A DNA stretch of 39,778 nucleotides from NCBI GenBank assembly GCA_002498455.1, contig DAHO01000001.1:1-39778 (forward strand), written 5' to 3'. Position numbers and translations under genes: made by a program. The stretch is from Euryarchaeota archaeon UBA602 (GTDB lineage Archaea > Thermoplasmatota > Poseidoniia > Poseidoniales > Thalassarchaeaceae). Shown here in pieces: positions 1-8,368 of this stretch (position 1 is the first letter of the stretch; each line of letters starts with the position of its first letter). Under the pieces are notes generated by a model. It was not told the origin of the DNA. It saw only the letters and a list, made by a program, of their open reading frames with translations, and made no database searches.

Positions 1-954
1 AGTAAAGATGAGTTGAGAGCGCTTGAAGAGGTCGTAGAAAAAACTGGACGGACGGTTGTGATTTGTCACGTTCTACGATATGCACCGTTCTATCTCGCAA
101 TCAAAGAGCGGGTTGCACGAGGAGATATTGGAGATATTATCCATATCCACTCTACAGAGAATGTATCCTACCATCACATGGCGGTAGCTTTCATCCGAGG
201 GAAATGGAATCGTAGAGATGTCAATCCTATGCTATTGGCAAAGTGCTGTCATGACTTGGATCTACTCTGTTGGTTCAAGTCGGGTATACAACCAAAGAAG
301 GTTGCTTCCTTTGGAGGTAGGCACTTCTTCACGCGTGAAAACGCTCCTGAGGGGAACTCTTCGTATTGTAGTGATTGCAAAATCGAGCGGGGTTGTGAAT
401 ACTCCGCACTACGCCACCATGTTGACAATGGGTGGTGGCCGTTCTATGCGCTGGCTGGAGAAGCTGCATACGAATCTGGAGAAGAAGTCGATGTACAGCA
501 AAAGTTGACCCACATTGCTGAGTCTGAATATGGTCGCTGTGTATGGTGTTGCGACAATGATGTTGTCGATCGGCAGTCAGTGATTGTTGAGTTTGAGGAT
601 GGTTGTGTTGCCACTCATGATATGGTCACCAACTCGGCTAAGGGGGTTAGACGAATTCAACTTACAGGAACAAAAGGAGAGATTTACGGAGACATGATCG
701 AAGGGAAATTTACCTTGTCCAAGCCCGGTGCAACCGCAGGGACTGAGGCACTGGTTGAGGAGGTCAATGTCGACTTGCAAGGAGACCACCATGGCGGAGG
801 AGATCTGCGTCTGGTTGCCGATTTCCTTAGTGTTGTCAGGGGCGAAGGGGGGTCGATTTCAACGACGGGGTTATCCGATTCAATCAACAGTCACCTCATC
901 GCTTACGCGGCAGATATTGCAATGCGCGAAGAGCGAGTGGTTTCGATTGATTGA
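1..954 (+). CDS. Gfo/Idh/MocA family oxidoreductase (5' partial)
   Basis: NAD(P)-dependent sugar or cyclitol dehydrogenase family member. The frame is open to the first base (S-K-D-E before the first TTG at 13), so the N-terminal Rossmann nucleotide-binding half lies outside the window. What remains is the end of the Rossmann domain and the alpha/beta substrate domain. It carries a cysteine-rich insert (CSDCKIERGCEYSA, then CVWCCDNDVVDRQ) typical of one Gfo/Idh/MocA subgroup and possibly metal-binding, followed by the strand VIVEFEDGCVATHDMV and the GTKGEI turn seen across the family. The substrate cannot be named. The next gene, an SDR, begins 25 bases downstream on the same strand, which suggests a shared sugar-metabolism transcript. 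Confidence 0.88.
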   Translation, partial: SKDELRALEEVVEKTGRTVVICHVLRYAPFYLAIKERVARGDIGDIIHIHSTENVSYHHMAVAFIRGKWNRRDVNPMLLAKCCHDLDLLCWFKSGIQPKKVASFGGRHFFTRENAPEGNSSYCSDCKIERGCEYSALRHHVDNGWWPFYALAGEAAYESGEEVDVQQKLTHIAESEYGRCVWCCDNDVVDRQSVIVEFEDGCVATHDMVTNSAKGVRRIQLTGTKGEIYGDMIEGKFTLSKPGATAGTEALVEEVNVDLQGDHHGGGDLRLVADFLSVVRGEGGSISTTGLSDSINSHLIAYAADIAMREERVVSID

Positions 955-979
955 TGATGTGCCGCCATGACGTCGCTTC

Positions 980-1993
980 ATGTCAGGTACAGTATTGGTT
1001 ACGGGCGCGGCTGGCTTCATCGGTTCACATGTTGTTCGTGAGTTGTTGGAGCAGGGGTTCTCGGTCCGGGGGACTGTACGCAATCCCACAAATGCTGAAT
1101 TTCTCAAAAATTTACCCGGAGCAGAACGTTTGGAAATTGTACAGATGGACTTGCTTTCATCCGAATCTGTGATTCCTGCTGTGAAAGGTTGTGAGGATGT
1201 GATTCACTGCGCTGCTGCCCTATATGTCGGCGTCGATGATGCGCAAACTCAAGTGGTTGATCCATCGATCCAAGGCACTCAAAATCTCCTCGGTGCAATC
1301 GATGCTGTAGGTGGTGTAAACCGGATTGTGCACACATCGTCGGTGGCGGCCGTGAGGCAGACTCACTTCAAGAGTGGTCGGGTTTTCAATTACGAAGATT
1401 GGTGTGACGATGCATCCGTTGACTCAAATGCATACGGCTATGCTAAGGCGGGGGCAGAAATGCTCGCAAGAGGTTGGGTTACGTCGAAGTTGGAGTCAGA
1501 GAAACCTCGGTATGTTTCCATCAATCCATGCGTTGTCTTTGGGCCGGTGATGGCGGAGCGACACCTCGAAGGTTCAATGACGATTCTGGATCATCTAATG
1601 AAACGAAAATATCCATTTTTGGTCAAGATGCATGTCAATATTGTCGATGTTCGCGATGTAGCTAAAGCACATGTCAAAGCACTCACAATGGGTCCCGATG
1701 GTGGGCGCTACATTGTCTACAATGAATCCTTATGGATGCCTGAAATTGCCAAACTCTTACGACAGCAGGTGCCTGAACGAAAGTGGGCCAAGATCGTGTT
1801 GACAAAATCCTTGACGTACTTGCTATCCATATTTCACCCACAGCTTTCGTTTGCTTGGGTTCGAAAAAACATCGGAACGACGTGTAGTTACGATGTTCAA
1901 CCTGCAATGGATGATCTAAAGATGGAGTGGTTGCCGCTTGATGAGACGGTGGTAGATGCGGTTCAATCGGCAATTAAAGCTGGTTGGCGTTAA
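980..1993 (+). CDS. Extended SDR family NAD(P)-dependent epimerase/dehydratase/reductase
   Basis: 337 residues. The N-terminus has the dinucleotide-binding motif TGAAGFIGS, and the catalytic pair is Y152-x-x-x-K156 (YGYAK). The overall pattern (RGTVRNP, then HTSSVAAV, then NPCVVFGP) resembles dihydroflavonol-4-reductase or 3-beta-HSD-like extended SDRs more than UDP-glucose epimerases. The reaction is probably NAD(P)H-dependent reduction or epimerisation of a sugar or a small carbonyl compound; the substrate is unknown. It follows the Gfo/Idh/MocA gene by 25 bases in the same direction, consistent with one operon. A soluble cytoplasmic enzyme is expected, since no membrane segment is apparent. 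Confidence 0.88.
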   Translation: MSGTVLVTGAAGFIGSHVVRELLEQGFSVRGTVRNPTNAEFLKNLPGAERLEIVQMDLLSSESVIPAVKGCEDVIHCAAALYVGVDDAQTQVVDPSIQGTQNLLGAIDAVGGVNRIVHTSSVAAVRQTHFKSGRVFNYEDWCDDASVDSNAYGYAKAGAEMLARGWVTSKLESEKPRYVSINPCVVFGPVMAERHLEGSMTILDHLMKRKYPFLVKMHVNIVDVRDVAKAHVKALTMGPDGGRYIVYNESLWMPEIAKLLRQQVPERKWAKIVLTKSLTYLLSIFHPQLSFAWVRKNIGTTCSYDVQPAMDDLKMEWLPLDETVVDAVQSAIKAGWR

Positions 1994-2058
1994 ATTCAAA
2001 CGTACGAAAAGACGATGAAAATGGGTAACAATGTAACGTTGCCGAAATCGTTAGCCTG

Positions 2059-3984
2059 ATGTGGGGGGCGCCTTTACGGCCGAACAAGGGTGATGATTTG
2101 GTCGATGAAATCCTGGAGGCGGTCATCGTCTCTGAAGCTGTCGATTTTTTCACACCAGGGAAGAGGTTTCGTAAGGCTGGAAGATGGGCATTGAGTGGGT
2201 TGGTGGCCATCGGAATTGTTGCCTTACTCGTGAGTCAAATCTTGACCTCTTCACTTGTCAACCAAATTTCCAAGGATCAAATTGGAGACTATCCACCAAT
2301 CTGGGAGCGGCATCTCGTCGATTTCGTAACCGATGATGCACACTCCTATGTTTTGAACAACGGATCACTAACCGGTCCAAACGGAGAGAGTTTGTGGAGT
2401 GGAACGCACCACTTTGTCGAGTTCGATCTGCCGCTTGAGGAAGGGGGTGCAGCACCCAATGGAAAGGTCAGTCTCGCTGTATGGATCCCATTGGTTGAGG
2501 AGGGTGTTACCGTTCCTGTCATCGCTGAATTCGGACCTTATTTTGATGAAGCCTCTGTTAGCACTCCCGGGATTGAAGAGCCTGGGGCTTGGCTTGGTGA
2601 AATGATCATCGAACAAATTGTGCCTCATGGATATGCATTCGCTCAGGTTGCGGTCATGGGCACCGGACGCTCGAATCATTGCATGGACTTGATGGGGAAT
2701 GCTGAGCAGCTTGGAGTGGATGCGGCCGTGACTTGGTTGGGCACTCAAGAATGGAGCAATGGCAAGGTTGCGATGATTGGCAAATCATATGATGGAAGCA
2801 CACCCTGGCAGGCGGCGATGTTTGGCAATGAGCACCTTGCCACCATTGTCCCGATTTCAGGTCTTATTGGAGTCATGGAATTGATGTGGAGAAATGGAAG
2901 TAGTGAGGCTCGAGCGCCCATTATGCACAATGGTGTGTACGGAAGTTATGGGATTGATGGTGATGAGGAGGATTTACAAAATGCATGTCCTGACTACATT
3001 ATCGGTCCTGGGACGGGTGTTTCTGCGTGGATGTGGGGCAGTGAAGCCGCAGGGACCTACTGGGCTGAGCGATATTTCCTCGATCGTGTCTTGGACAACT
3101 ACGAAGGTAGTGTATACTTGATTCAAGGAATGCATGATTGGAACGTCGACCCGCACATGGCAGTCCCTACAATCAATCTGCTATATGACCGCGGCATCGA
3201 AGCCAAGGGATTGTTCGGACAGTGGGATCACGATTATCCGGATCGGCCCGATATCATGTTCGATCGGAGCGGTGTTGGACGGGGTATCGAGGCTTACCCC
3301 GAAATGGTCCGAATGGATTGGATGCAAGATTTGCTAGAATGGTTCACCTATTACCTCAAGGACGAGGGTGAAAAACCGTGGTTGGGTGTAGAGATTCAAT
3401 CGAACCAAGGTTCGTGGCGCTTGGAAGATCGATATCCGATGACGGAGACCACTGAGATTTTGTGGGAGTTGGGCAGTACTGAACTCGCCGCAGCGGGGGG
3501 CTCAAACACCATCTTGCCTGATGCAAATTCGGGACCTGTTTACGAGACTCCGCCACTCGAAGACGACTTGTATTTCGGTGGACTTCCTCGCCTCCATGTC
3601 AATGTCAACACCATGACCGTAGGTGGTCAAATCTACGCTCTGCTGGAAGATTGTGATGGTTCAACCTGCATTCATATTGGACACGCAATTATGGATCTCA
3701 GATATCACGCTGGAGGTTCGGATGAGCAGTCTTGGGGCGCACCTTTTGAGGAAATTACGGCCCTAATGGAATTCTTCCCGATGGATGTTGAAGTGGCTGC
3801 AGGACATACCATCCGTTTGAGTCTGATGAGTACAGGTGAGGATTACTTGCCATCTGCAGCGTCGTCAATTGTGACGGTAAATAATGCAGGTTCAACATTG
3901 CAACTCGACGTCTTTGACCCTGAGACCCGACAGTATTACCAAGTGCCCGAATGTACCCATCCGGTCTGTCTTGAAAACGCTTGA
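2059..3984 (+). CDS. CocE/NonD or X-Pro dipeptidyl-peptidase (S15-type) hydrolase, membrane-anchored
   Basis: 641 residues. After about 45 cytoplasmic residues there is one hydrophobic segment (about 45-68), then a large domain likely facing outside. The alpha/beta-hydrolase nucleophile elbow is GKSYDG with Ser243. The later GMHDWNVDPHMA and GQWDHDYPDRPD blocks supply the acid and histidine expected in the CocE/S15 family. The C-terminal third (LPRLHVNVNT ... IRLSLMSTGEDYLP) matches the jelly-roll PepX_C-type domain. The family cleaves X-Pro dipeptides or hydrolyses esters such as cocaine and acylated antibiotics; the sequence alone does not decide which. The anchored topology suggests degradation of external peptides or esters. 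It starts 65 bases after the SDR. Confidence 0.88.
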   Translation: MWGAPLRPNKGDDLVDEILEAVIVSEAVDFFTPGKRFRKAGRWALSGLVAIGIVALLVSQILTSSLVNQISKDQIGDYPPIWERHLVDFVTDDAHSYVLNNGSLTGPNGESLWSGTHHFVEFDLPLEEGGAAPNGKVSLAVWIPLVEEGVTVPVIAEFGPYFDEASVSTPGIEEPGAWLGEMIIEQIVPHGYAFAQVAVMGTGRSNHCMDLMGNAEQLGVDAAVTWLGTQEWSNGKVAMIGKSYDGSTPWQAAMFGNEHLATIVPISGLIGVMELMWRNGSSEARAPIMHNGVYGSYGIDGDEEDLQNACPDYIIGPGTGVSAWMWGSEAAGTYWAERYFLDRVLDNYEGSVYLIQGMHDWNVDPHMAVPTINLLYDRGIEAKGLFGQWDHDYPDRPDIMFDRSGVGRGIEAYPEMVRMDWMQDLLEWFTYYLKDEGEKPWLGVEIQSNQGSWRLEDRYPMTETTEILWELGSTELAAAGGSNTILPDANSGPVYETPPLEDDLYFGGLPRLHVNVNTMTVGGQIYALLEDCDGSTCIHIGHAIMDLRYHAGGSDEQSWGAPFEEITALMEFFPMDVEVAAGHTIRLSLMSTGEDYLPSAASSIVTVNNAGSTLQLDVFDPETRQYYQVPECTHPVCLENA

Positions 3985-3985
3985 T

Positions 3986-4480
3986 TTACATCAGAACTAT
4001 GACGAATAAAATGGGCATGGCATATACGATTAGAAGGGTGAACACACAGACTAGCAACAGGCTGATGATGATGTTCTCAATCATGTTTTTGCTCTCTTCT
4101 GAAGCATTGTAAATACCGTGTTCTTTCTCCCACTCTTGCTTCATTTTTTTGTATGAATAAGTGTAGGTACAACCGATTGGTAACACAACCAAATGCCAAA
4201 AGCACATGGCAAATCCCCCACCGCCCTCGATGGACCAAATCATCAATGCAACAGCCGTCCCGACAATGAAAACGAAGGTTGCGGTCGTTCTAGGGTCGTT
4301 TTCGGGCTCAAAAGAGAGCGGCGATACAATTGGATATGTTGGATTGACGATTTCATCTTCGAATTTTTTTTGTGTAAGATGTTGCTTTGAAGGACCTAGG
4401 ACCGGTTCAGGGATGTTTAGCCGACTGGATACGATAATCGGCTCAGGTGGGGAGTATTGCTCTCTAACTTCACCAGACAC
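3986..4480 (-). CDS. Small membrane protein with N-terminal P-x-x-I-I-V motif, function unknown
   Basis: 164 residues, not recognised. The N-terminal ~65 residues are soluble and proline-rich, with a PEPIIVS stretch at 12-18 that resembles motifs in four other membrane proteins of this window. Hydrophobic segments follow at about 66-86, 88-106 and 136-163, with a charged, basic and acidic loop (KKMKQEWEKEHG) between them. The protein ends directly after the last segment. It is convergent with the upstream hydrolase, with only one base between the stops. No enzymatic motif is seen. Confidence 0.72.
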   Translation of the reverse strand: MSGEVREQYSPPEPIIVSSRLNIPEPVLGPSKQHLTQKKFEDEIVNPTYPIVSPLSFEPENDPRTTATFVFIVGTAVALMIWSIEGGGGFAMCFWHLVVLPIGCTYTYSYKKMKQEWEKEHGIYNASEESKNMIENIIISLLLVCVFTLLIVYAMPILFVIVLM

Positions 4481-4525
4481 AATTTCATTGACATCTTACG
4501 AGTTATAACGATGTGCCCGGCCGTC

Positions 4526-5614
4526 CTATTCGACAAAATCTTTCCAATTGCGCATGTATTCGATGAATTTCTCACTGAGGGCTTGGGAAAGAAGGTATTC
4601 GGATGTAAATGGGGGGCGCTGTGGTTCATAATCGGGATTGTCCAAATGGCTCGCCCAATCCGAATGGCCGATGGCGGCCCGCGCTACTCCGACCAAATCG
4701 GCACCTTGTTCCATGATTTGTTGGGCGTGTTTGGTCGACCAAGCTGCTCCGCAACTAATCAACGGTAAGCGATTATCCAATCGCTCTGCAAAAATCTCCG
4801 TTACCATTCGCGGATCGTCACTGTGTGTCGGTGGTGTGAAGCAATCCCAACACGAAATATGCAAGAAATCGATTTCAGATTCGGCCAATAGATCCACTAA
4901 ATCTAGAGAGTCTTCCAATACGACTCCTATCTGATTGTATTCTGGAGAGATGCGGACCCCTACCAGAAATGATTCTCTCGTCAATTGTCGAATTCTTTCG
5001 ATGATTGTCAGTAGAAACCGGGCCCGGTTTTCCAGTGACCCCCCCCATCGATCGTTCCTTCGATTGGTCTCAGTTCCAAGGAATTGACAAATCAAGTACC
5101 CGTGAGCTCCGTGGATTTCCACGCCATCGAAACCGGCTTTTTCACAGCGGACAGCTGCCATGGCGAAGGCGTCGATGAGAGCTTCAATTTCCGATTCTTC
5201 CAATTCTCGTGTTTTCCCATTATCAGAATCGTTAGTCGGGTTCACACTTGGAGAGACGGGTTGAACCGATGTGAGACGCTGGGGGCAACGCATTCCACCG
5301 TGGAAAATTTGTGCCAACGAGATTGAACCATAACCTCTGATTTCGTCTGCCATGCGCGTGAGACCAGGCAATTGGTGGTCACCCCATACTCCCATCTCAC
5401 CATCCCACCCTTGGCCCTCTGAAACCACGTGTGTTGCGGCGGTGGTGATGATCCCAAAACCGCCTTCTGCACGCTTGACAAGCCAATTGATCTCCTCGTC
5501 GGAAAGGGTTCCGTCGGCATGACTCTGTTTGTTGGTCATCGCTGCAAGGACGCCTCGGTTGCGCACGATGTGTCCGGTTCTTGGAAACGTGTAAGAGTCG
5601 TTGGGTTTACTCAT
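4526..5614 (-). CDS. NADH:flavin oxidoreductase, old yellow enzyme family
   Basis: 362 residues, the length of a single-domain OYE TIM barrel with FMN. Diagnostic features are the N-terminal RNRGVLAAMTNKQSHADG, the substrate-binding HGAHGYLICQFL, the TNRRNDRWGGSLENRARF block, and the C-terminal phosphate-binding part SCGAAWSTKHAQQ...GADLVGVARAAIG. The C-terminal iron-sulfur and FAD domains of 2,4-dienoyl-CoA reductases are absent, so it should be a simple ene-reductase. It reduces activated C=C bonds using NAD(P)H; the natural substrate is unknown. Its ATG overlaps the stop of the 72-residue upstream gene (ATGAGTAA), implying translational coupling in the acyltransferase / membrane protein / OYE operon. 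Confidence 0.92.
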   Translation of the reverse strand: MSKPNDSYTFPRTGHIVRNRGVLAAMTNKQSHADGTLSDEEINWLVKRAEGGFGIITTAATHVVSEGQGWDGEMGVWGDHQLPGLTRMADEIRGYGSISLAQIFHGGMRCPQRLTSVQPVSPSVNPTNDSDNGKTRELEESEIEALIDAFAMAAVRCEKAGFDGVEIHGAHGYLICQFLGTETNRRNDRWGGSLENRARFLLTIIERIRQLTRESFLVGVRISPEYNQIGVVLEDSLDLVDLLAESEIDFLHISCWDCFTPPTHSDDPRMVTEIFAERLDNRLPLISCGAAWSTKHAQQIMEQGADLVGVARAAIGHSDWASHLDNPDYEPQRPPFTSEYLLSQALSEKFIEYMRNWKDFVE

Positions 5615-5825
5615 CGGAGTTGCCCCTCTTTTGTTTGATTAAGCGAAATAAAAATCGTGAAAATATCATCGAGAAGAGAAGGAATAACCACCAAGGAATT
5701 GAGGTTTTGCGGTCGATGAAATAGGTCGCCACTAAGATGCCTGTCCCATAGAAGGCGCGAAAAATCGAGAACAGAATGAACGACTTCATCAAAGGATGTT
5801 CAGCGATTTTTGCCAGCCTAGACAT
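5607..5825 (-). CDS. 72-residue membrane protein, function unknown
   Basis: Not recognised. Two hydrophobic segments are visible (about 14-36 and 43-61), separated by a short FIDRKTS loop, and the tail is basic (RLIKQKRGNSDE). It starts 8 bases after the acyltransferase stop and ends overlapping the first 8 bases of the OYE gene. That arrangement makes it a genuine middle gene of a three-gene operon rather than a chance frame. Confidence 0.72.
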   Translation of the reverse strand: MSRLAKIAEHPLMKSFILFSIFRAFYGTGILVATYFIDRKTSIPWWLFLLFSMIFSRFLFRLIKQKRGNSDE

Positions 5826-5833
5826 AGAGACAC

Positions 5834-6292
5834 CTACGACATGCGACGAGCGGGGTTGCCTGCATAGGTTCCTGATTCAGTGATGTCCTTGGTCACCACA
5901 CTCCCGGCACCAATGACCACGTCATCACAAATTTTCACAGGCATGATGGTGGCGTTGGTTCCAATACTGACACGATTGCCGATATGGGTTTCTTTCCACT
6001 GTGTCTGGTCCCCGCGGGCGGGACCTCCAATCTTGAAAGGGTCATTGATGAACATCGCACCATGGCTGATGAAACAGTCCTCTCCAATGGTGACGAGTTC
6101 GCAGATGAAGGCATGAGATTGAACCCTAGTTCTTGCTCCAATACTGACTCTGCGCTGGATTTCTACAAACGGTCCAACGAATACACCGTCTGCCAGCATA
6201 CACCCATACAGATTCACCGGTTCGACAAGAGTGACGCCTTCACCGAAATCAACGTCTACGATTCCGCTGGAGTGAATTTTCGGCTCTCCCAT
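5834..6292 (-). CDS. Left-handed beta-helix (hexapeptide repeat) acyltransferase, WbpD/WbbJ-like
   Basis: 152 residues built almost entirely of hexapeptide repeats: VGPFVEIQRRVSIGARTRVQSHAFI, then IGEDCFISHGAMFIND, then IGNRVSIGTNATIMP, and VVIGAGSVVTKDI with the usual AGNPARRM ending. These enzymes form trimers and transfer acetyl or other acyl groups from acyl-CoA to an amino sugar; HGAMF and the TYAGNPA tail are typical of sugar N-acetyltransferases that act on products of DegT-type aminotransferases. Such an aminotransferase is encoded nearby (6960-8057), so the two may share a nucleotide-sugar pathway, although a CYTH gene on the other strand separates them. It is the first gene of the operon leading to OYE. 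Confidence 0.87.
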   Translation of the reverse strand: MGEPKIHSSGIVDVDFGEGVTLVEPVNLYGCMLADGVFVGPFVEIQRRVSIGARTRVQSHAFICELVTIGEDCFISHGAMFINDPFKIGGPARGDQTQWKETHIGNRVSIGTNATIMPVKICDDVVIGAGSVVTKDITESGTYAGNPARRMS

Positions 6293-6369
6293 GGTTTTGC
6301 GAGGCGTGGTCTTCGCTTGAAAGGGTGGGTTGCATCAGGCTCAAAGTCCCTCTACTGTAACCACATCAT

Positions 6370-6963
6370 ATGGGCGGCAACTCGGTGGAAATCGAGTATC
6401 GCTATTTCATTCCAGATGCAGCCGCGCTCCCGGCATTGGGTCGGCCTTCAAAAATCATCCAATGCTATTTGCCAAAATGGAAAATCGAGTTGGTCGATGG
6501 AGATCTCTGCTTTGACGGTCGCGTATTGGTCAAAAAATTACCAGCGGATGCGGTTGCAGGGCTGACTAATCTGATTGAAGAAAGTAAGGTGACGCCTCGA
6601 ATCCGCCTTCGGGAACACCAAGCATTCGTGACTGTGAAAGGAGAGATGGTGAATTACAGTCGCGCCGAGTGGGAATTTGAGGTACTGAAAGAGGATGTTC
6701 AGGATTTGGTGACCTCGTTTCGATTTCCATTCGTGATGAAAAATCGATACAACATTCCTGCGGAAGATGGTTTGGTTTGGGAGATTGATGTCTTTGAGGG
6801 AGACAACCATGGATTGGTACTGGCTGAACTTGAAGTTCCCAGTGTCGAGCATGTATTCACGAAGCCCAATTGGATTGGTGAGGATGTGACCAGTGATGAG
6901 CGATTTGGCAATGGTTCACTGGCTCGGGATCCTTGGTGTGATTGGCAAGATGATTGGAACTAA
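6370..6963 (+). CDS. CYTH domain protein (triphosphate-binding tunnel fold)
   Basis: 197 residues. The N-terminal strand carries the CYTH signature E7-I-E9-Y-R11, in place of the usual E-x-E-x-K, so arginine substitutes for the conserved lysine. Later charged strands fit the beta-tunnel: PRIRLREHQAFVTVKGE, SRAEWEFEV, VMKNRYNIP, VWEIDVFEG, GLVLAELEVP and a final trytophan-rich tail. Family members hydrolyse inorganic triphosphate or thiamine triphosphate, or make cAMP (class IV cyclases); the bacterial and archaeal default is triphosphatase. The start at ATG 6370 places the signature at residue 7, as expected. It is divergent from the acyltransferase and overlaps the aminotransferase stop by a few bases. 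Confidence 0.85.
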   Translation: MGGNSVEIEYRYFIPDAAALPALGRPSKIIQCYLPKWKIELVDGDLCFDGRVLVKKLPADAVAGLTNLIEESKVTPRIRLREHQAFVTVKGEMVNYSRAEWEFEVLKEDVQDLVTSFRFPFVMKNRYNIPAEDGLVWEIDVFEGDNHGLVLAELEVPSVEHVFTKPNWIGEDVTSDERFGNGSLARDPWCDWQDDWN

Positions 6964-8057
6964 GGTTGCCAAGTTTGTACGGCTTCGATTACCCGATCAA
7001 CTTCCTCGTCAGTCAATAGTGGCATCACAGGGATGCTGACAATGTCGCTGCAAATCGCTTCGGTCAATGGAAGTGAACCCTCTGTTCCTTGAGGGTGGTC
7101 TGCATAGACAGGTTGCAAGTGGCAAGGAATTGGATAGTGAATCCCCGTAGAGATATTCATCTCATTCATGTGTGCTTGGAAAGCTTCACGATCGCCCACA
7201 CGTAGCACGTATTGATGCCATGCGTGTACTGCACCAGGTCGAACTTGTGGATGCTTAATGTGTGGTATTTCAGAGAATACGGCGTTGTAGCGAGCGGCGA
7301 TTTCATTTCGACGTGCCACCCAGTTGTCCAAGTGTTTGAGTTGAATTCGACCCACGCCGCACTGGATTTCTGAAAGCCGGAAATTGGTACCCAATACGTC
7401 GTTGCGATATTTGTCTGAACGACCGTGGTCGATGAAGGTCGATACTCGTTGGATGAGGTCTTCACGCGTGGTGATGATCGCCCCCCCGTCTCCACCCACA
7501 GCCATGTTTTTGCTTGGGAAGAAAGAGAACGTGGCGATGTCTCCGAATGAGCCGATTCGTTGACCGTTTAATGAGCCACCATGGCCCTGAGCTGAATCTT
7601 CAATGACAGGTAAGCCATGCTTGGATGCGATTTCAAAAATTGCAGGGTCCATCGGTTGGCCGTATAGATGAACTCCGATGATGGCTTTGGTCGTGGGGGT
7701 GATAGCGGCTTCAAGCGCAACGGGGTCGAGGGTGTAGTAGTCCTCTTCAACCTCGACAAATTTGGGAGTTGCACCCACCATGTTGATGCAGGTCGCACTG
7801 GCAATGTAGGTGTGACTGGGGACGATGACTTCGTCGCCATGTCCAACATCCAATGCGTGAAGTGCAGCGATGAGAGCGACAGAGCCGTTGCTGCAAGGCG
7901 TTCCACCGAGTGCACCGCAATAAGTAGCCCATTCAGCGCCAAATGCTTTCGATTCAGGACCTTTGATCCACTGGCCGGATGCGAGAATGCGGTTCGCTGT
8001 TTCCAGCATTTCATCATCGATGAACATGCGGCCCATGGGGATGCGTTCAGTGGACAT
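6960..8057 (-). CDS. DegT/DnrJ/EryC1/StrS family PLP-dependent sugar aminotransferase
   Basis: 365 residues, the normal family length. The PLP lysine is K183 in FSFFPSKNMAVGGDGG, the cofactor-ring aspartate is D154 in VIEDSAQGHGG, and the phosphate-binding CSNGSVAL lies near residue 55. The C-terminal HYPIPCHLQPVY is typical. These enzymes transfer an amino group from glutamate to keto-sugar nucleotides for surface glycans or glycoprotein glycans. With the acyltransferase at 5834-6292 it could make an N-acylated amino sugar; this is an inference from proximity. It heads leftward from the tRNA-side intergenic region and converges with the CYTH gene. Confidence 0.93.
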   Translation of the reverse strand: MSTERIPMGRMFIDDEMLETANRILASGQWIKGPESKAFGAEWATYCGALGGTPCSNGSVALIAALHALDVGHGDEVIVPSHTYIASATCINMVGATPKFVEVEEDYYTLDPVALEAAITPTTKAIIGVHLYGQPMDPAIFEIASKHGLPVIEDSAQGHGGSLNGQRIGSFGDIATFSFFPSKNMAVGGDGGAIITTREDLIQRVSTFIDHGRSDKYRNDVLGTNFRLSEIQCGVGRIQLKHLDNWVARRNEIAARYNAVFSEIPHIKHPQVRPGAVHAWHQYVLRVGDREAFQAHMNEMNISTGIHYPIPCHLQPVYADHPQGTEGSLPLTEAICSDIVSIPVMPLLTDEEVDRVIEAVQTWQP

Positions 8058-8166
8058 CTGGTTGAGCGGGTGCGGAACCCCTACTTGAGGTGCGGGGTTG
8101 TCTTGATATCGCCCAAATTAACCCCGTCGCTTTGATAAGAATAGGGCCGGTCGCAAGGTTACACTT

Positions 8167-8253
8167 GCAGAGGTTGCCAAGCTTGGTCAACGGCGCTAGG
8201 ATGAGGTCCTAGTCCTCAGTGGTTCGCAGGTTCAAATCCTGCCCTCTGCACCA
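8167..8253 (+). tRNA. tRNA-Leu (anticodon GAG)
   Basis: A class II tRNA with perfect arms. The acceptor GCAGAGG (8167-8173) pairs with CCTCTGC (8243-8249), the discriminator is A at 8250 and CCA is encoded at 8251-8253. The D-stem is GCC/GGC, and the anticodon stem CTAGG/CCTAG surrounds loop ATGAGGT with anticodon GAG at 8203-8205. A long variable arm follows, then the T-arm GCAGG-TTCAAAT-CCTGC. GAG reads CUU and CUC leucine codons. No intron is seen. Confidence 0.97.
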
Positions 8254-8368
8254 ACCAGGTTCCATAATATTGCTTATTTTTGGTTATTTATTTCCATATA
8301 GTGGAAAATTGACTGAATGTTTGACCAATACCAACGGTTATGAGACGACTTCGTTCGGACTGTAATCG
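8254..8368. other. Intergenic: T-rich tRNA terminator / DDAH promoter region
   Basis: Immediately after the tRNA the top strand becomes T-rich (ATTGCTTATTTTTGGTTATTTA, about 8271-8290), which would serve as an archaeal oligo-T terminator. A small inverted repeat TTTCCA-TATAG-TGGAAA (8291-8307) follows, centred on a TATA-like core, and lies about 60 bases before the DDAH start. It may be a promoter or operator element, but no TATA/BRE spacing can be fixed with confidence. Confidence 0.4.

Noticed and set aside
1..8057. A complete UDP-2,3-diacetamido sugar pathway (WbpB/D/E-like)
   Set aside because: The oxidoreductase has a cysteine-rich insert not typical of WbpB, its N-terminus is outside the window, and the genes are on different strands; only the aminotransferase/acyltransferase link is kept as a guess.
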